DNA of 64,000 bases from Alphaproteobacteria bacterium. Lineage in GTDB: Bacteria > Pseudomonadota > Alphaproteobacteria > Micropepsales > Micropepsaceae. Below the pieces are notes generated by a model. The model did no database searches, was not told the origin of the DNA, and was given only the letters and a program-made list of their open reading frames with translations. The position numbers and the translations under genes are program-made. This document shows positions 33,315-42,067 of the stretch, one piece after another. The stretch is from positions 52,663 to 116,662 of the forward strand of contig JADZAI010000076.1 in the NCBI GenBank assembly GCA_020852655.1, in the 5' to 3' direction. Positions within the stretch are counted from its first letter, which is position 1. Each line of letters begins with the position of its first letter.

Positions 33315-34535
33315 ATGGGACGGGTCATTTCGCGGGGGCGCATGATGCCCGGGGCTGCTGTATCCCCCTGGCGCGTCGTTGCGACGACGGAAATGGCGAT
33401 CGCAGCGCCACATCTGAGGGTATGCGAAACGCTCGGCGTATCGACCGTCTTCCAGAGTGGCGAATGGCTGGAAGGATGGTACGCGGCCGTGCGCGGCACG
33501 GACGTCGCCCCCCTCTTCGTGCTCGCCTGCGACGAGACCGGTATCCCGGCGATGGCCTTGCCGCTGATCGTCGCGCAGGAGGAGGGCCGCCGTGTCATCC
33601 GCTTCGCCGATCTCGGCGTAAGCGACTACAACGCGCCGCTCCTGGGACCGTCAGCGCCCCGCACGCCCGCGGCGATGGCAACGCTATGGGGTGCGATCCG
33701 CCGCGCCCTGCCGCCGGCCGATCTCGTCCTGCTCGAAAAGCTTCCGCAGCGTATCGCGGAAGAGGTCAATCCGCTTCTGTGGCTCGGAACGGGCCTCTCC
33801 GCCCAGACACAGAGCGCCTGTCACCTTGCCGAGCCCTGGGCGCTCGCGCGGCTGCGGCTCCTCCCGCAGGACTTCCGGGAATCTCTCGACAGCCGTCGCG
33901 CCAAGCTGGCCCGCAAGGCCAAGGTCGCCTTTCGTCTCGTCGAGACGCCCGAGGAGGTCGAAACGGTATTCGCCGCGCTGCTCGCCCAGAAGGCCGAACG
34001 GTGCGCGGCGATGGGCTGGCGCAATCTGCTCGACAATGAGCGCTGGCAGACCTTGTACAAGCAGCTTGCGATGCAGGGCCTCCGGGGTGGCTTGGCGCGT
34101 CTCATGGCGCTCTTCATCGACGGCGCGCCGGCCGCGGCCATTCTGGGCCTCGAGCGCGACGGGCGATTCTGCGACGTGCTGGCCTCGTTCGACGCAGGCA
34201 GGTGGAAGCGGCACTCCCTCGGCCTGCTGGCCCTCGACGAGGCGATGGGCCTGATGGCCGCGCGCGGCGTCACGGTCTACGACCTGACGATCGGCGCCGA
34301 GAGCTACAAGGACAATTTCGGGCCGGCCTCCGAGGCGCTCTACGAATATGTCGAGGCCATCACCTGGCGCGGCATGACGCCGGCCATGACCATGCGGGCC
34401 AAATGGGCCCTGCGCCGCAACCCGCGTCTCGCCCAGTTCGCGAGGCAGGTGGCCACTTCGGCGCGGCTTTCCCCCGCTGCGACAAACCATCTCATCCAGC
34501 AAAGCCCCATCGGTGTCGCGGCAGCGACGCTCTAG
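33315..34535 (+). CDS. CelD/BcsL-like GNAT acyltransferase
   Basis: A 406-residue protein with two GNAT/FemAB-like halves. FQSGEWLEGWYAAVRG starts the typical CelD/BcsL fold, SLDSRRAKLARKAKVAFRLVE leads the C-terminal GNAT domain, and YDLTIGAESYKDNFGP is the conserved closing signature. Homologs occur in cellulose and exopolysaccharide gene clusters and may acylate sugars or lipid carriers. Start is unsure: ATG 33315, 33342 or 33345. Divergent from the flippase gene. Confidence 0.82.
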   Translation: MGRVISRGRMMPGAAVSPWRVVATTEMAIAAPHLRVCETLGVSTVFQSGEWLEGWYAAVRGTDVAPLFVLACDETGIPAMALPLIVAQEEGRRVIRFADLGVSDYNAPLLGPSAPRTPAAMATLWGAIRRALPPADLVLLEKLPQRIAEEVNPLLWLGTGLSAQTQSACHLAEPWALARLRLLPQDFRESLDSRRAKLARKAKVAFRLVETPEEVETVFAALLAQKAERCAAMGWRNLLDNERWQTLYKQLAMQGLRGGLARLMALFIDGAPAAAILGLERDGRFCDVLASFDAGRWKRHSLGLLALDEAMGLMAARGVTVYDLTIGAESYKDNFGPASEALYEYVEAITWRGMTPAMTMRAKWALRRNPRLAQFARQVATSARLSPAATNHLIQQSPIGVAAATL

Positions 34536-34616
34536 CGAGACTTGCCGCCGGCTTCCTCTGGGCTAGGATTCATCCGATCCGGCACGCCAAACCGCGCCGG
34601 GTAAGGAGAAAGGCCC

Positions 34617-35519
34617 ATGCCGATCCGCGTCCAGCCCATCTACCCGGACTTCGCCGCCGAGATCGGCGATATCGACCTAGCGCAGCCGCTGGGCGACCAG
34701 GATTGGGCGGCGATCGACGAGGCCTTCCACCGCTACGGCGTGCTCGTCTTCCCGGACCAGAGCCTCGACGGCGATCAGCATCTCGCCTTCGCGCGGCGCT
34801 TCGGCCCCATCGAGGACTCGGCCAAGGGTTTCGCGCCCGACAACGCGAGGCTGCGCCTCGCCCGCGGCATCGCCGACGTCTCGAATCTCGACCTCGAAGG
34901 CAAGGTCTGGTCGCCCGACAGCAAGGCGCGCGGCTTCCAGCTCGGCAACCAGCTCTGGCACACCGACAGCACTTTCAGGGTCGTCCCCGCCCGCGTCTCC
35001 CTGCTCTACGGCTGTGCGATTGCGCCGGTCGGCGGCCAGACCGAGTTCGCCGACATGCGCGCCGCCTATGACGCACTGCCGGACGGCATGAAGGCCAAGC
35101 TCGAGGACCTCGTCGTCGAGCATTCCATCACCTATTCCCGCGCCCGCATGGGCTATGTCGATTTCGGCCCGCTCGACCAGGGCGGTCTCGGCAAGGTGCC
35201 GCAGGTCATGATCCGCCGCAGCGAGCGCACCGGCCGCGCGGCGCTGTATCTCGCCGCCCACGCCGGCCGCATCTACGGCATGCCCGACGTCGAGGCGAAG
35301 GCGCTGATCGACGAACTCCTCGCCCACGCGACGCAGCGCCGGTTCCTCTATTTGCACCGCTGGCGGCAGAACGACCTCGTCATGTGGGACAATCGCTGCA
35401 CCATGCATCGCGGACGCCCGTTCGAAGATTTGCGCTGGCGCCGCGACTTCCGCCGCGCCACGGTCTCCGACGAAATCCCGAGCTGCGAGCGGCGCGGCCT
35501 CGCCGTCGCGGCCGCCTGA
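34617..35519 (+). CDS. TauD/TfdA-family Fe(II)/2-oxoglutarate dioxygenase
   Basis: A 300-residue enzyme that couples 2-oxoglutarate decarboxylation to substrate hydroxylation. The facial triad is WHTDST (His, Asp) and CTMHRGRPF (distal His); the 2OG-binding Arg is in RDFRRATVSD. AAGGAG lies 9 nt before ATG 34617. Resembles TfdA, which cleaves aryloxyacetates, more than TauD, but the substrate is not fixed. It is followed after 4 bp by a small ORF and converges on the Rieske oxygenase operon. Confidence 0.92.
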   Translation: MPIRVQPIYPDFAAEIGDIDLAQPLGDQDWAAIDEAFHRYGVLVFPDQSLDGDQHLAFARRFGPIEDSAKGFAPDNARLRLARGIADVSNLDLEGKVWSPDSKARGFQLGNQLWHTDSTFRVVPARVSLLYGCAIAPVGGQTEFADMRAAYDALPDGMKAKLEDLVVEHSITYSRARMGYVDFGPLDQGGLGKVPQVMIRRSERTGRAALYLAAHAGRIYGMPDVEAKALIDELLAHATQRRFLYLHRWRQNDLVMWDNRCTMHRGRPFEDLRWRRDFRRATVSDEIPSCERRGLAVAAA

Positions 35520-35523
35520 CGCC

Positions 35524-35811
35524 ATGACCGACGTCACCGCGCAATTGCTGACGCAGTTGATCTGGCACCAGATTTCGGTCGCCTTCAGTTGGAACCGCGG
35601 CCCCAAGGGCGACATCGTCTTCCTGAACGAGCCGGTGACCGAAGCCTTCATCCGCGTCGCCGCCGGCCTGCTCAGCCAGCAGGCGAATCCCCCTCAGGCC
35701 CTGGAGGACTTCATCGCCCGCCTGCGGGAAGCCATGGCGGCCCCCGCACAGGTCGGCGTCACGCCCGAAATCCGCGCGATGATCGACCGCGTGCTGAAGA
35801 ACAACGGCTAA
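35524..35811 (+). CDS. Hypothetical protein downstream of the TauD-like dioxygenase
   Basis: A 95-residue protein (MTDVTAQLLTQLIWHQISVA) with no recognised domain. It starts 4 bp after the dioxygenase stop, so the two are surely co-transcribed, and its stop overlaps the stop of the convergent Rieske beta gene by 4 bp. Mostly helical by eye. Function unknown; a small partner of the dioxygenase is possible. Confidence 0.75.
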   Translation: MTDVTAQLLTQLIWHQISVAFSWNRGPKGDIVFLNEPVTEAFIRVAAGLLSQQANPPQALEDFIARLREAMAAPAQVGVTPEIRAMIDRVLKNNG

Positions 35812-36287
35812 AGCGGATAGACGAGCGAGTTGCGGATCAGCGCCGAGTCGCAGATCGCGATCTTCTCCTGGAAAAGCAGCGAACCGTCCGCCTGCCGCCT
35901 CAGCACATCGCGATAGCGCCCGGTGGCGAAGCACACCGTCTGCTGCCCCTCCAGCGTCTCGAACACCGCGAAATTCGCCCCGGCCGTGATCGTGGTATTT
36001 CCCTGCTCCAGCAGAAGCCCGGTGACGATGTGGCGGACGCGGCGCGGAATGGTGAGCGAGAGGTTCTCGATCGCGTGCACGCGGTCCTCGATCGCCGCCC
36101 GCGACTCCGCCAGCATCAGCGCAAGCCGCCAGCCGCGATCGACATTCTCGCGGCTGGTGATCTTCAGCAGCGCGTCGTCCGTGAACAGCGTCGGCAACGC
36201 CGCCAAGGGACCTTCGTCAATCAGCGCCACATAGCGTGCGTAGAGCGCCTCGACTTCGAGACGCAGCGCGAGGTCCGCCTGCATCAA
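35808..36287 (-). CDS. Aromatic-ring-hydroxylating dioxygenase beta subunit
   Basis: A 159-residue NTF2-fold small subunit. LRLEVEALYARYVALIDEGPL and FATGRYRDVLRRQADGSLLFQEKIAICDS match Rieske dioxygenase beta subunits, which have a structural role in the alpha3beta3 hexamer. The start (ATGATG at 36287) overlaps the alpha stop as ATGA. Last gene of a six-gene operon. Confidence 0.9.
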   Translation of the reverse strand: MMQADLALRLEVEALYARYVALIDEGPLAALPTLFTDDALLKITSRENVDRGWRLALMLAESRAAIEDRVHAIENLSLTIPRRVRHIVTGLLLEQGNTTITAGANFAVFETLEGQQTVCFATGRYRDVLRRQADGSLLFQEKIAICDSALIRNSLVYPL

Positions 36288-37522
36288 AGCCCCATCACGC
36301 TGCGATAATGGCCATAAAACGCGCGGATTGCCGTCTCCGTGACGATATGGTTCTCGTCTTCGCGACCCCGCCCCCCCATCTCGACGAGCGCCGCACCGGC
36401 TTCGCCGTCGTGGATGCCGCGCTGCGCCAAATCCATCACCTCGCTGTCGTCCAGCGATACGAACCCGGCAGGCCCCATCAAATTGGCGTGCCGCAGCCTC
36501 CGCGCCGTCATCGCCTCGTCGTCGCCTTCATAGCCGAAGAAGGTCCAGTGCAGGTCGAAGGCATTCGGCCCGACCGGAACGATCTGCCGCGTCGCCAGCG
36601 TATTCGCCTGCTGCTGCACGATGAGGTTCGGCCAGATCGTCTGCATGACGACGGTCGCCGGATCGGCGAACTCCTTCACCACCTCGATCTGCCGCGGATC
36701 CCTCAGCACCAGCGTTTCCTTGAACGCCGCCATCTCCTGCGTCGCGCTGGACGCCTTCCGGTCGCCGCCGCGCTGCGAAATCAACGCGCTGTGCATACCG
36801 GTCTCGTCCATCACCGTGCTGGAGGGATTGTCCGCGCGGAACAGTCCGAACGTCACCAGGAACACATGCAGCAGGCTCGCGTGATACGGGTCCTTGATGT
36901 TCTCGAACATCAGCTTCCAGTTCGCCGGAATGCGCTGCCGCAGCACGCCCAGCACGTTCAGCTTCCGTCCGTCGAACACCCGGTCGAAGAGCTTCAGCAT
37001 CTTCGGTCCGAGATAGTCGTCCAGCGGCGCCGTCGCCTGCGACTCGGTGGCGAAGATCACGCCGTTGCGCACCGCCACGCGCAGCTTCGTCAGCCCGTGG
37101 TCGCGCCGGTCGAAATCCTCCGGCATCCCGCCATGCCCGTCGACGCCTTTCATGAAGGGCACGCCGCTGAGGTCGCCGTTCAGGCGATAGCTCCACTGGT
37201 GATACGGGCACTGGAAGGCGCGCGCATTGCCGTACTCCTGCCGGCAGACCTGCAAGCCGCGATGGGCGCACTGGTTCTTGAGCACATGCAGGACGCCGTC
37301 GCGGTCGCGCACCACGATGACCGAGGTCTCGCCGATCTGGCTGCGCTTGAAATCGCCGGCGTTCGGAATTTCGGCCTCGAGGCCGACATAGCTCCACGAC
37401 GCGCCGCCGAAGATCGCCTTCAGCTCGCGCCGATAGATTTCCTCGTCCGTGTAGACCCAGTACGGCACCTGATGCGTGCCGTTTGTGCCCCACACGCGTT
37501 CCGTCTTCGCCAGCGCGCTCAC
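36284..37522 (-). CDS. Rieske [2Fe-2S] ring-hydroxylating oxygenase alpha subunit
   Basis: A 412-residue catalytic subunit. The Rieske cluster is bound by CAHRG and CPYHQW (C-x-H...C-x2-H), and the mononuclear iron by DPYHASLLH with a downstream Asp. Start GTG 37522 overlaps the DapA-like stop (GTGA); the 514-residue track ORF is over-extended. Such enzymes add O2 to aromatic or other rings, or demethylate, using electrons from a reductase and ferredoxin not encoded in this window. Substrate unknown. Confidence 0.92.
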   Translation of the reverse strand: MSALAKTERVWGTNGTHQVPYWVYTDEEIYRRELKAIFGGASWSYVGLEAEIPNAGDFKRSQIGETSVIVVRDRDGVLHVLKNQCAHRGLQVCRQEYGNARAFQCPYHQWSYRLNGDLSGVPFMKGVDGHGGMPEDFDRRDHGLTKLRVAVRNGVIFATESQATAPLDDYLGPKMLKLFDRVFDGRKLNVLGVLRQRIPANWKLMFENIKDPYHASLLHVFLVTFGLFRADNPSSTVMDETGMHSALISQRGGDRKASSATQEMAAFKETLVLRDPRQIEVVKEFADPATVVMQTIWPNLIVQQQANTLATRQIVPVGPNAFDLHWTFFGYEGDDEAMTARRLRHANLMGPAGFVSLDDSEVMDLAQRGIHDGEAGAALVEMGGRGREDENHIVTETAIRAFYGHYRSVMGL

Positions 37523-38415
37523 AGGAGACCGCACACTTTCAGCACGCCGTCGAGACGCCGCTCCAGCGCCTCGCCCGCCGCCACCATCGGCAGCCGGTGC
37601 TCGTTGTGGGCGATGATGCCGAGCTTCTTCATCATATATTTCAGCGGGATCGGGTTGGTGTCGAAGAAGATGGCCTTGGAGACCTCGAACAGCGCGAAAT
37701 GCAGTTCGCGCGCCGTCTTGAGATCGCCCGCTTCCATCGCGTGATGCAGAGCCGCCACGCGCTTCGGGTCGAGATTGCCCACGGCGTTCATCATGCCGAC
37801 GGCGCCGATCGCCATCATCGGGAAGCACAGCTCTTCCAGCCCGACGAAGATACGGAAGTCGCGTCCCATCGCGGCGAGCAGGTCGGTCACGAAGGCGAGG
37901 TCGGTCGAGGCGTGCTTCACGCCGACGAGGTTCGGCGCACGGTCCTTGATCGCCTGGAACGTCGCGACATCCATCGAAACGCCGGCCCGCCCGGGGATGT
38001 GATAGACCATCGCCGGCGTCTTCAGCCGTCCCATGATGTCGGCGAAATAGGCCTCCATCCCGCGCTGCGGCGGCTTGATGTAATAGGGCGTGACGATGAG
38101 CTGCGCATCGGCGCCCGCCTGCTCGGCAAATGCCGACAGCTCGCGCGTCTCCGCATAGGACTGCGACCCGGTCGCCGCCACCACGGGGATGCGCCCGCGG
38201 GCCGTCTTCACCGCGAAACGTACCAGCTCATTGCGCTCGGCGACGGTCAGCGTGCTCGGCTCGCTCGTCGTTCCGTTCACCAGGATGCCCTGGCTGCCGC
38301 CCGCGATCTGATGCTCGATCAGCCGGCCATAGGTCTCGAAATCGATCGCGCCGTCGCGGAACGGCGTGATGAGCGGCGGGATCGAGCCCTTGAGCCACGA
38401 GAGATCCTGGGTCAC
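37519..38415 (-). CDS. DapA-family aldolase/lyase
   Basis: A 298-residue class I aldolase-fold protein. The Schiff-base Lys is in LVGVKHAS, the Tyr in VYHIPGRAGVS, and the pyruvate-binding loop is NGTTSEPSTLT (GTTGE in true DapA). DapA itself makes dihydrodipicolinate, but the operon of oxygenases suggests a catabolic aldolase or hydratase-aldolase that releases pyruvate. Fourth gene of the operon, overlapping both neighbours by 4 bp. Confidence 0.88.
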   Translation of the reverse strand: MTQDLSWLKGSIPPLITPFRDGAIDFETYGRLIEHQIAGGSQGILVNGTTSEPSTLTVAERNELVRFAVKTARGRIPVVAATGSQSYAETRELSAFAEQAGADAQLIVTPYYIKPPQRGMEAYFADIMGRLKTPAMVYHIPGRAGVSMDVATFQAIKDRAPNLVGVKHASTDLAFVTDLLAAMGRDFRIFVGLEELCFPMMAIGAVGMMNAVGNLDPKRVAALHHAMEAGDLKTARELHFALFEVSKAIFFDTNPIPLKYMMKKLGIIAHNEHRLPMVAAGEALERRLDGVLKVCGLL

Positions 38416-39521
38416 GCCGTCAACTCCGCACGATTGGTCTCGAACCCGGCCTGCTTGCCCAGCAGCAGCGGCGGCGAGGCCAGGCTCTCCTGCCAGAGCA
38501 GCGATTCCTGGAAAATGTGGAACGGCTGGTCCTGGATGGTCAGTTCGTAGACCGGCCCCTGGTCGCGCGAGGCGTGATTGTGGACCGCCCAGCCCGGCGC
38601 CGACAGCATCAGGTCTCCGGCGCGCCAGTCATAGTGTTTGCCCGCAACCCGGCTGTAGCCCGCGCCGCTGAAGTAATAGTTGATCGCCGCCGACACATGC
38701 CGGTGCGGCCGGTCGACGATGTTCGGCGGCCGTACCGTCATCGTCGCGAAGAAACTCGGCGTCGTGCCGTTGGTCCGGCCGGTCAGCGGATTGTAGAGCA
38801 GATAGAGCCGCCGCCCGCGATACGCGTCGCCCAGCGCCGTCAGCTTGTCGAGCTCCGCCTTCACCGTCTGCCAGTCCCAGCGATGCGGCAGCGACTCCAC
38901 GGCCGGCGGATTGATCAGCCGCTCATACGACATCAGCCAGTTCTCGTCGGCCAACTGGAAGAGATCGCGAATCTTCGCCGTACCCGGCGCCCCGTGCGGC
39001 CGCGTGTCCGTCTCGGGGGTCGTGCCGGTGATCGCCTTGTCCTCGACCATGTGCACGTTCAGCAACCGCAGCAGCGCCGCGTTGGAATAGGTCAGCCGGA
39101 TTTGCGACGTCCGGCCCGTGTTCTCATACACCGCGGAGGTCCACGCCGGCACGTTCCACACATCGTATTGCGTCATGCCGAAGCTCTGCCCGGCCATCGA
39201 CAGCCGGCCCTCGCCGCCGATGCAGAACCCCACCTCCGTCGCGTTGTGACGGAACGGCTTCGTCCGCTCGCCCGGCTTCAGCGCCGACAGCCGCACCTCG
39301 ATGCCGGGTGCGAGGCCAAGCCCCTTGGTGCAGGCCATCGGATGCACGATCCGCACCTGCCGCTCAATCGGATCGCCCACCTCCAGCGACAGAAGCCGCT
39401 CCGCCTCGTCGGCGATGCGCTGTCCGCTGATGACGACCGGCTCCCACAACTCGTTGCGGGTCGGCTGCGACGGATCGCCCGCCGCAAACCAGGCGTCGGA
39501 CGCCTGCGCCTTCTTATCCAA
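38412..39521 (-). CDS. Bicupin ring-cleavage dioxygenase-like protein (gentisate dioxygenase type)
   Basis: A 369-residue double-cupin protein. Cupin 1 contains KPFRHNATEVGFCIGGEG and cupin 2 contains RPHRHVSAAINYYFSG with GWAVHNHAS downstream, giving HxH and His ligands for iron. This layout matches gentisate or 1-hydroxy-2-naphthoate dioxygenases, which open rings between a hydroxyl and carboxyl carbon. The start is probably TTG 39521 (MDKKAQASD) with GGAGGAAAGC upstream; it overlaps the OCD-like stop by 8 bp. Confidence 0.85.
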   Translation of the reverse strand: MDKKAQASDAWFAAGDPSQPTRNELWEPVVISGQRIADEAERLLSLEVGDPIERQVRIVHPMACTKGLGLAPGIEVRLSALKPGERTKPFRHNATEVGFCIGGEGRLSMAGQSFGMTQYDVWNVPAWTSAVYENTGRTSQIRLTYSNAALLRLLNVHMVEDKAITGTTPETDTRPHGAPGTAKIRDLFQLADENWLMSYERLINPPAVESLPHRWDWQTVKAELDKLTALGDAYRGRRLYLLYNPLTGRTNGTTPSFFATMTVRPPNIVDRPHRHVSAAINYYFSGAGYSRVAGKHYDWRAGDLMLSAPGWAVHNHASRDQGPVYELTIQDQPFHIFQESLLWQESLASPPLLLGKQAGFETNRAELTA

Positions 39522-40500
39522 GCTTTCCTCCCTCTCCGAAGACGAGCGGAGCCGGTGCCGGCGTCGGCAGCGGCGTGCCGACACCCCGCTCACGCGCCGT
39601 GCGATACAGCGCCTCCGCCAATGCCAGATCGGCAATCCCGACGCCCAGCGACTTGAACAGCGTCAGGTCGGCATCCTGCGGCCGGCCGCCGCCCGCAGCG
39701 ACGATGTCGCACAACGGCTTTGCCGCCGAGAAATCATCGCCCCACGCCGCGATCATCTCGCTCGCCAGTGCCTGCGCCTGCTGAACACTGTCCGCCGCGA
39801 CAACGGCGCAGCGCTTCAGCAGCGCCGGCTCGAACTCCTGCCGCTCCGGCGTGATCGCGCCCATCGCGTTGATATGCGCACCGCGCGCCGGCCAAGCCGC
39901 CGCCACGAAGGGCGCGGTCGCCCGCGTGACCAGCGTAACGACCGGCGCGCCCGAAATGGCGCGCTCCGCATCGTCGAACTGCTCGACCGAAACACCGAAC
40001 GCCTCGGCCGCCCGCTGCGCGAACTGCCCGCGCCGCTCCGCATTCCGTCCGAAGAGCCGCACCGTGCGCAGCGGGCGCACCGCATGCACGGCCGCAAGCT
40101 GCGCCATCGCCTGCTTGCCCGTACCGCACAGCGCGAAAAGATCGGCCCGCGCGTCCGCGAGACAATCCGTCGCCAGCCCCGCCATGCCGGCCGTACGCAA
40201 CTGTCCCATGGCGAAGGCCTCGATGATCGCGAGCAGCCTGCCGGTCTCGGCGTCCCACAGGATTTCCAGCGGCGTCGCGCCTTTCGGCGTATGCGCCCAG
40301 GCCTTCACGCCGAGCAGCGCCGTATCCTCGAAACAGGCGCCGATGGCATGCATCGTGCCGCCCGTCCACTGGACATGCGTCTTGTTCATGTTCAGCGCGC
40401 GGCCTTCTGCCTGCCGCGTCATCGCCTCGCGCAGCAACGCGATCGACTGCTTCAGGTCCAGCCCGACATCGCGCTCGCTGATCCAGATCGGCGCCGTCAT
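39514..40500 (-). CDS. Ornithine cyclodeaminase/delta-1-pyrroline-2-carboxylate reductase family protein
   Basis: A 328-residue OCD/mu-crystallin-fold protein starting MTAPIWISERDVG at ATG 40500. GQLRTAGMAGLATDCLADAR and LFALCGTGKQAMAQLAAV (NAD-binding GxGxQA-like loop) are diagnostic. Family members deaminate ornithine, reduce cyclic imines or oxidise amino acids. Within an oxygenase operon it may handle a nitrogen-containing intermediate. Overlaps the CMD-like stop by ATGA. Confidence 0.87.
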   Translation of the reverse strand: MTAPIWISERDVGLDLKQSIALLREAMTRQAEGRALNMNKTHVQWTGGTMHAIGACFEDTALLGVKAWAHTPKGATPLEILWDAETGRLLAIIEAFAMGQLRTAGMAGLATDCLADARADLFALCGTGKQAMAQLAAVHAVRPLRTVRLFGRNAERRGQFAQRAAEAFGVSVEQFDDAERAISGAPVVTLVTRATAPFVAAAWPARGAHINAMGAITPERQEFEPALLKRCAVVAADSVQQAQALASEMIAAWGDDFSAAKPLCDIVAAGGGRPQDADLTLFKSLGVGIADLALAEALYRTARERGVGTPLPTPAPAPLVFGEGGKLG

Positions 40501-41048
40501 GGCCGGGCACCGATCGGAGAGGCCACCGGCGCCGCGATCTCCAGCGTATTGCAGATCGCCGCATGCGCCAGATACCGCCCGACCGTCAGCATGACACCCA
40601 TCAGCGTCGGCGCATCGGTCAGCGCCAGCAGCGCATCGGCCTCCGCCTTCGCGCCCTTGCCCTGCTTCGCCGCCATCGCGAGCCCCAGCTTCTGCGCGGC
40701 GCGCTGGACTTGCGTCAGTTCCTCGGCACCATCCGGCGCAAGCCGCTCCACCGCGACCACCCACGCCTCGGTCAGCCCCGACTTGAGCGCCAGGCGCTCA
40801 TGCTGCACGCGCTCGTAGGCGTTGCCGCTGAAGGTGGAGATCGTCAGCGCCAGCAGCTCGACGAGGTCGATCGGCAAGGCCTCCTTGAGGCTCTCGGTGA
40901 AGCGGATGAAATGCCCCAGCGGCTCGGGCTGATGCGCCGCGACCTGGAAGAACTCGCCGAGATAGCCCAGGCGCCGGACCCTGGCGTCGAGTTCGCGCTT
41001 CAGTCCATCCGTCAGGTCGTCAAAGCCGATGCGAGGAAGATTGGACAT
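40497..41048 (-). CDS. Carboxymuconolactone decarboxylase-like protein lacking the CxxC
   Basis: A 183-residue AhpD/CMD-fold protein, start ATG 41048 (MSNLPRIGFDDL). NAYERVQHERLALKSGL is the core CMD helix pair; the CxxC redox motif of AhpD is absent (SGNA in that place), so a peroxidase role is unlikely. CMD members decarboxylate lactones or serve unknown roles in aromatic clusters. First gene of the operon ending in the Rieske beta subunit, with its own promoter. Confidence 0.83.
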   Translation of the reverse strand: MSNLPRIGFDDLTDGLKRELDARVRRLGYLGEFFQVAAHQPEPLGHFIRFTESLKEALPIDLVELLALTISTFSGNAYERVQHERLALKSGLTEAWVVAVERLAPDGAEELTQVQRAAQKLGLAMAAKQGKGAKAEADALLALTDAPTLMGVMLTVGRYLAHAAICNTLEIAAPVASPIGARP

Positions 41049-41073
41049 CGATGCCGCGTTGCACAACGGCGCG

Positions 41074-41102
41074 ACCATATTCGTTAGATTACGAAGTGTC
41101 TA
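41074..41102 (-). promoter_or_regulatory. Promoter with an internal dyad for the CMD-OCD-cupin-DapA-Rieske operon
   Basis: On the reverse strand TAGACA (-35) and TATGGT (-10) are 17 bp apart. The spacer holds a perfect inverted repeat TTCGT-N6-ACGAA (41080-41095), a natural place for a repressor to block polymerase. The -10 ends 25 bp before the CMD-like start codon. Confidence 0.6.
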
Positions 41103-41125
41103 CGCGCGGCGCCGTTAGGCCGACG

Positions 41126-42067
41126 TCACACGACCCGATGCAGCAGCGGCTCCCCGGCCTTCAGCCGGCGGCAATTCTCGAAGGCGACACCCAGGCTCCG
41201 CCCGAGCGTTTCCGGCGTCAGCCACGCAATATGCGGCGCCACGACCACGTTCGGCAACCGGAGGAGCGGGTTGTCGGGCTGAACCGGTTCCTGAACGAAC
41301 ACGTCGAGGCCAGCCGCCGCCAGATGTCCCTTGCGCAGCGCGTCGGTCAGCGCCATCTCATCGACCAGTTCGCCCCGTGCCGTGTTCACCAGCACGGCGC
41401 CGCGCTTCATCCCCCCGATCGCCGCCGCGCCCAGCATGCCCCGCGTCTCGGACGTTGCCGGGCAGTGCAGCGACACCACGTCGCTCACGGCCAGTAGCTC
41501 ACCGAGCGGCATGTACCGCCCCGTCGCTTCGGCTTTCGGCGACCGCGCGGTGTAGCGCACGTCGGCGCCCAGCGCCTGAAGCACCGGCGCCAGCCGAGCC
41601 GCCACCGCGCCGTAACCGACGAGCCCCACCGTCCGGCCGCACACCTCGCCGACATGGTCCAGCGCATCGGTCGCCAGCCAGCCCCGCCCGGCCCGCGTCT
41701 CCGCGTCGAAATGCGCCGCGCGCCGCAACGCCGCGAGCATGAGCATCAGCGTCATCTCAACGACCGCCTGGGTGTTGGTCCCCGGCATGTTGCAGACCGC
41801 AATGTTCAGCCGCTTCGCCGTCTCCAAATCGATCGTGTTCACGCCGACACCGATCTTCTGGATCAGGCGCAAGCCCGGCGCCCCCTCCATGTCGGCCGCG
41901 CGGACCGGCCGCAATGCGTGGAGCAGCACATCCGCGTCCCGCATCTCGCGAGCGAAGCCCGCATCGTCCGCGGCATCGACGACAACGATATCGACATCCG
42001 CCGGACGCGCCGCGGCGATCTGCGCGCGAAATCCCGCGCTCGCCGCGAAATGCAGGACAGCCTTCAT
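41126..42067 (-). CDS. D-isomer-specific 2-hydroxyacid dehydrogenase
   Basis: A 313-residue NAD(P)-dependent dehydrogenase of the D-2-hydroxyacid family. The cofactor loop is VGLVGYGAVAARL; the catalytic Arg is in VNTARGELVDE, Glu in GLDVFVQEP and His in APHIAWLT. Start ATG 42067 overlaps the enolase-like stop as ATGA. It interconverts a 2-oxo acid and a D-2-hydroxy acid; the operon suggests the substrate arises from the enolase-like step. Substrate not known. Confidence 0.9.
   Translation of the reverse strand: MKAVLHFAASAGFRAQIAAARPADVDIVVVDAADDAGFAREMRDADVLLHALRPVRAADMEGAPGLRLIQKIGVGVNTIDLETAKRLNIAVCNMPGTNTQAVVEMTLMLMLAALRRAAHFDAETRAGRGWLATDALDHVGEVCGRTVGLVGYGAVAARLAPVLQALGADVRYTARSPKAEATGRYMPLGELLAVSDVVSLHCPATSETRGMLGAAAIGGMKRGAVLVNTARGELVDEMALTDALRKGHLAAAGLDVFVQEPVQPDNPLLRLPNVVVAPHIAWLTPETLGRSLGVAFENCRRLKAGEPLLHRVV

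Noticed and set aside
31709-33598. 629-residue reverse ORF
   Set aside because: Shadow frame of the flippase gene, rich in Gly/Arg, extending into the divergent CelD-like gene.
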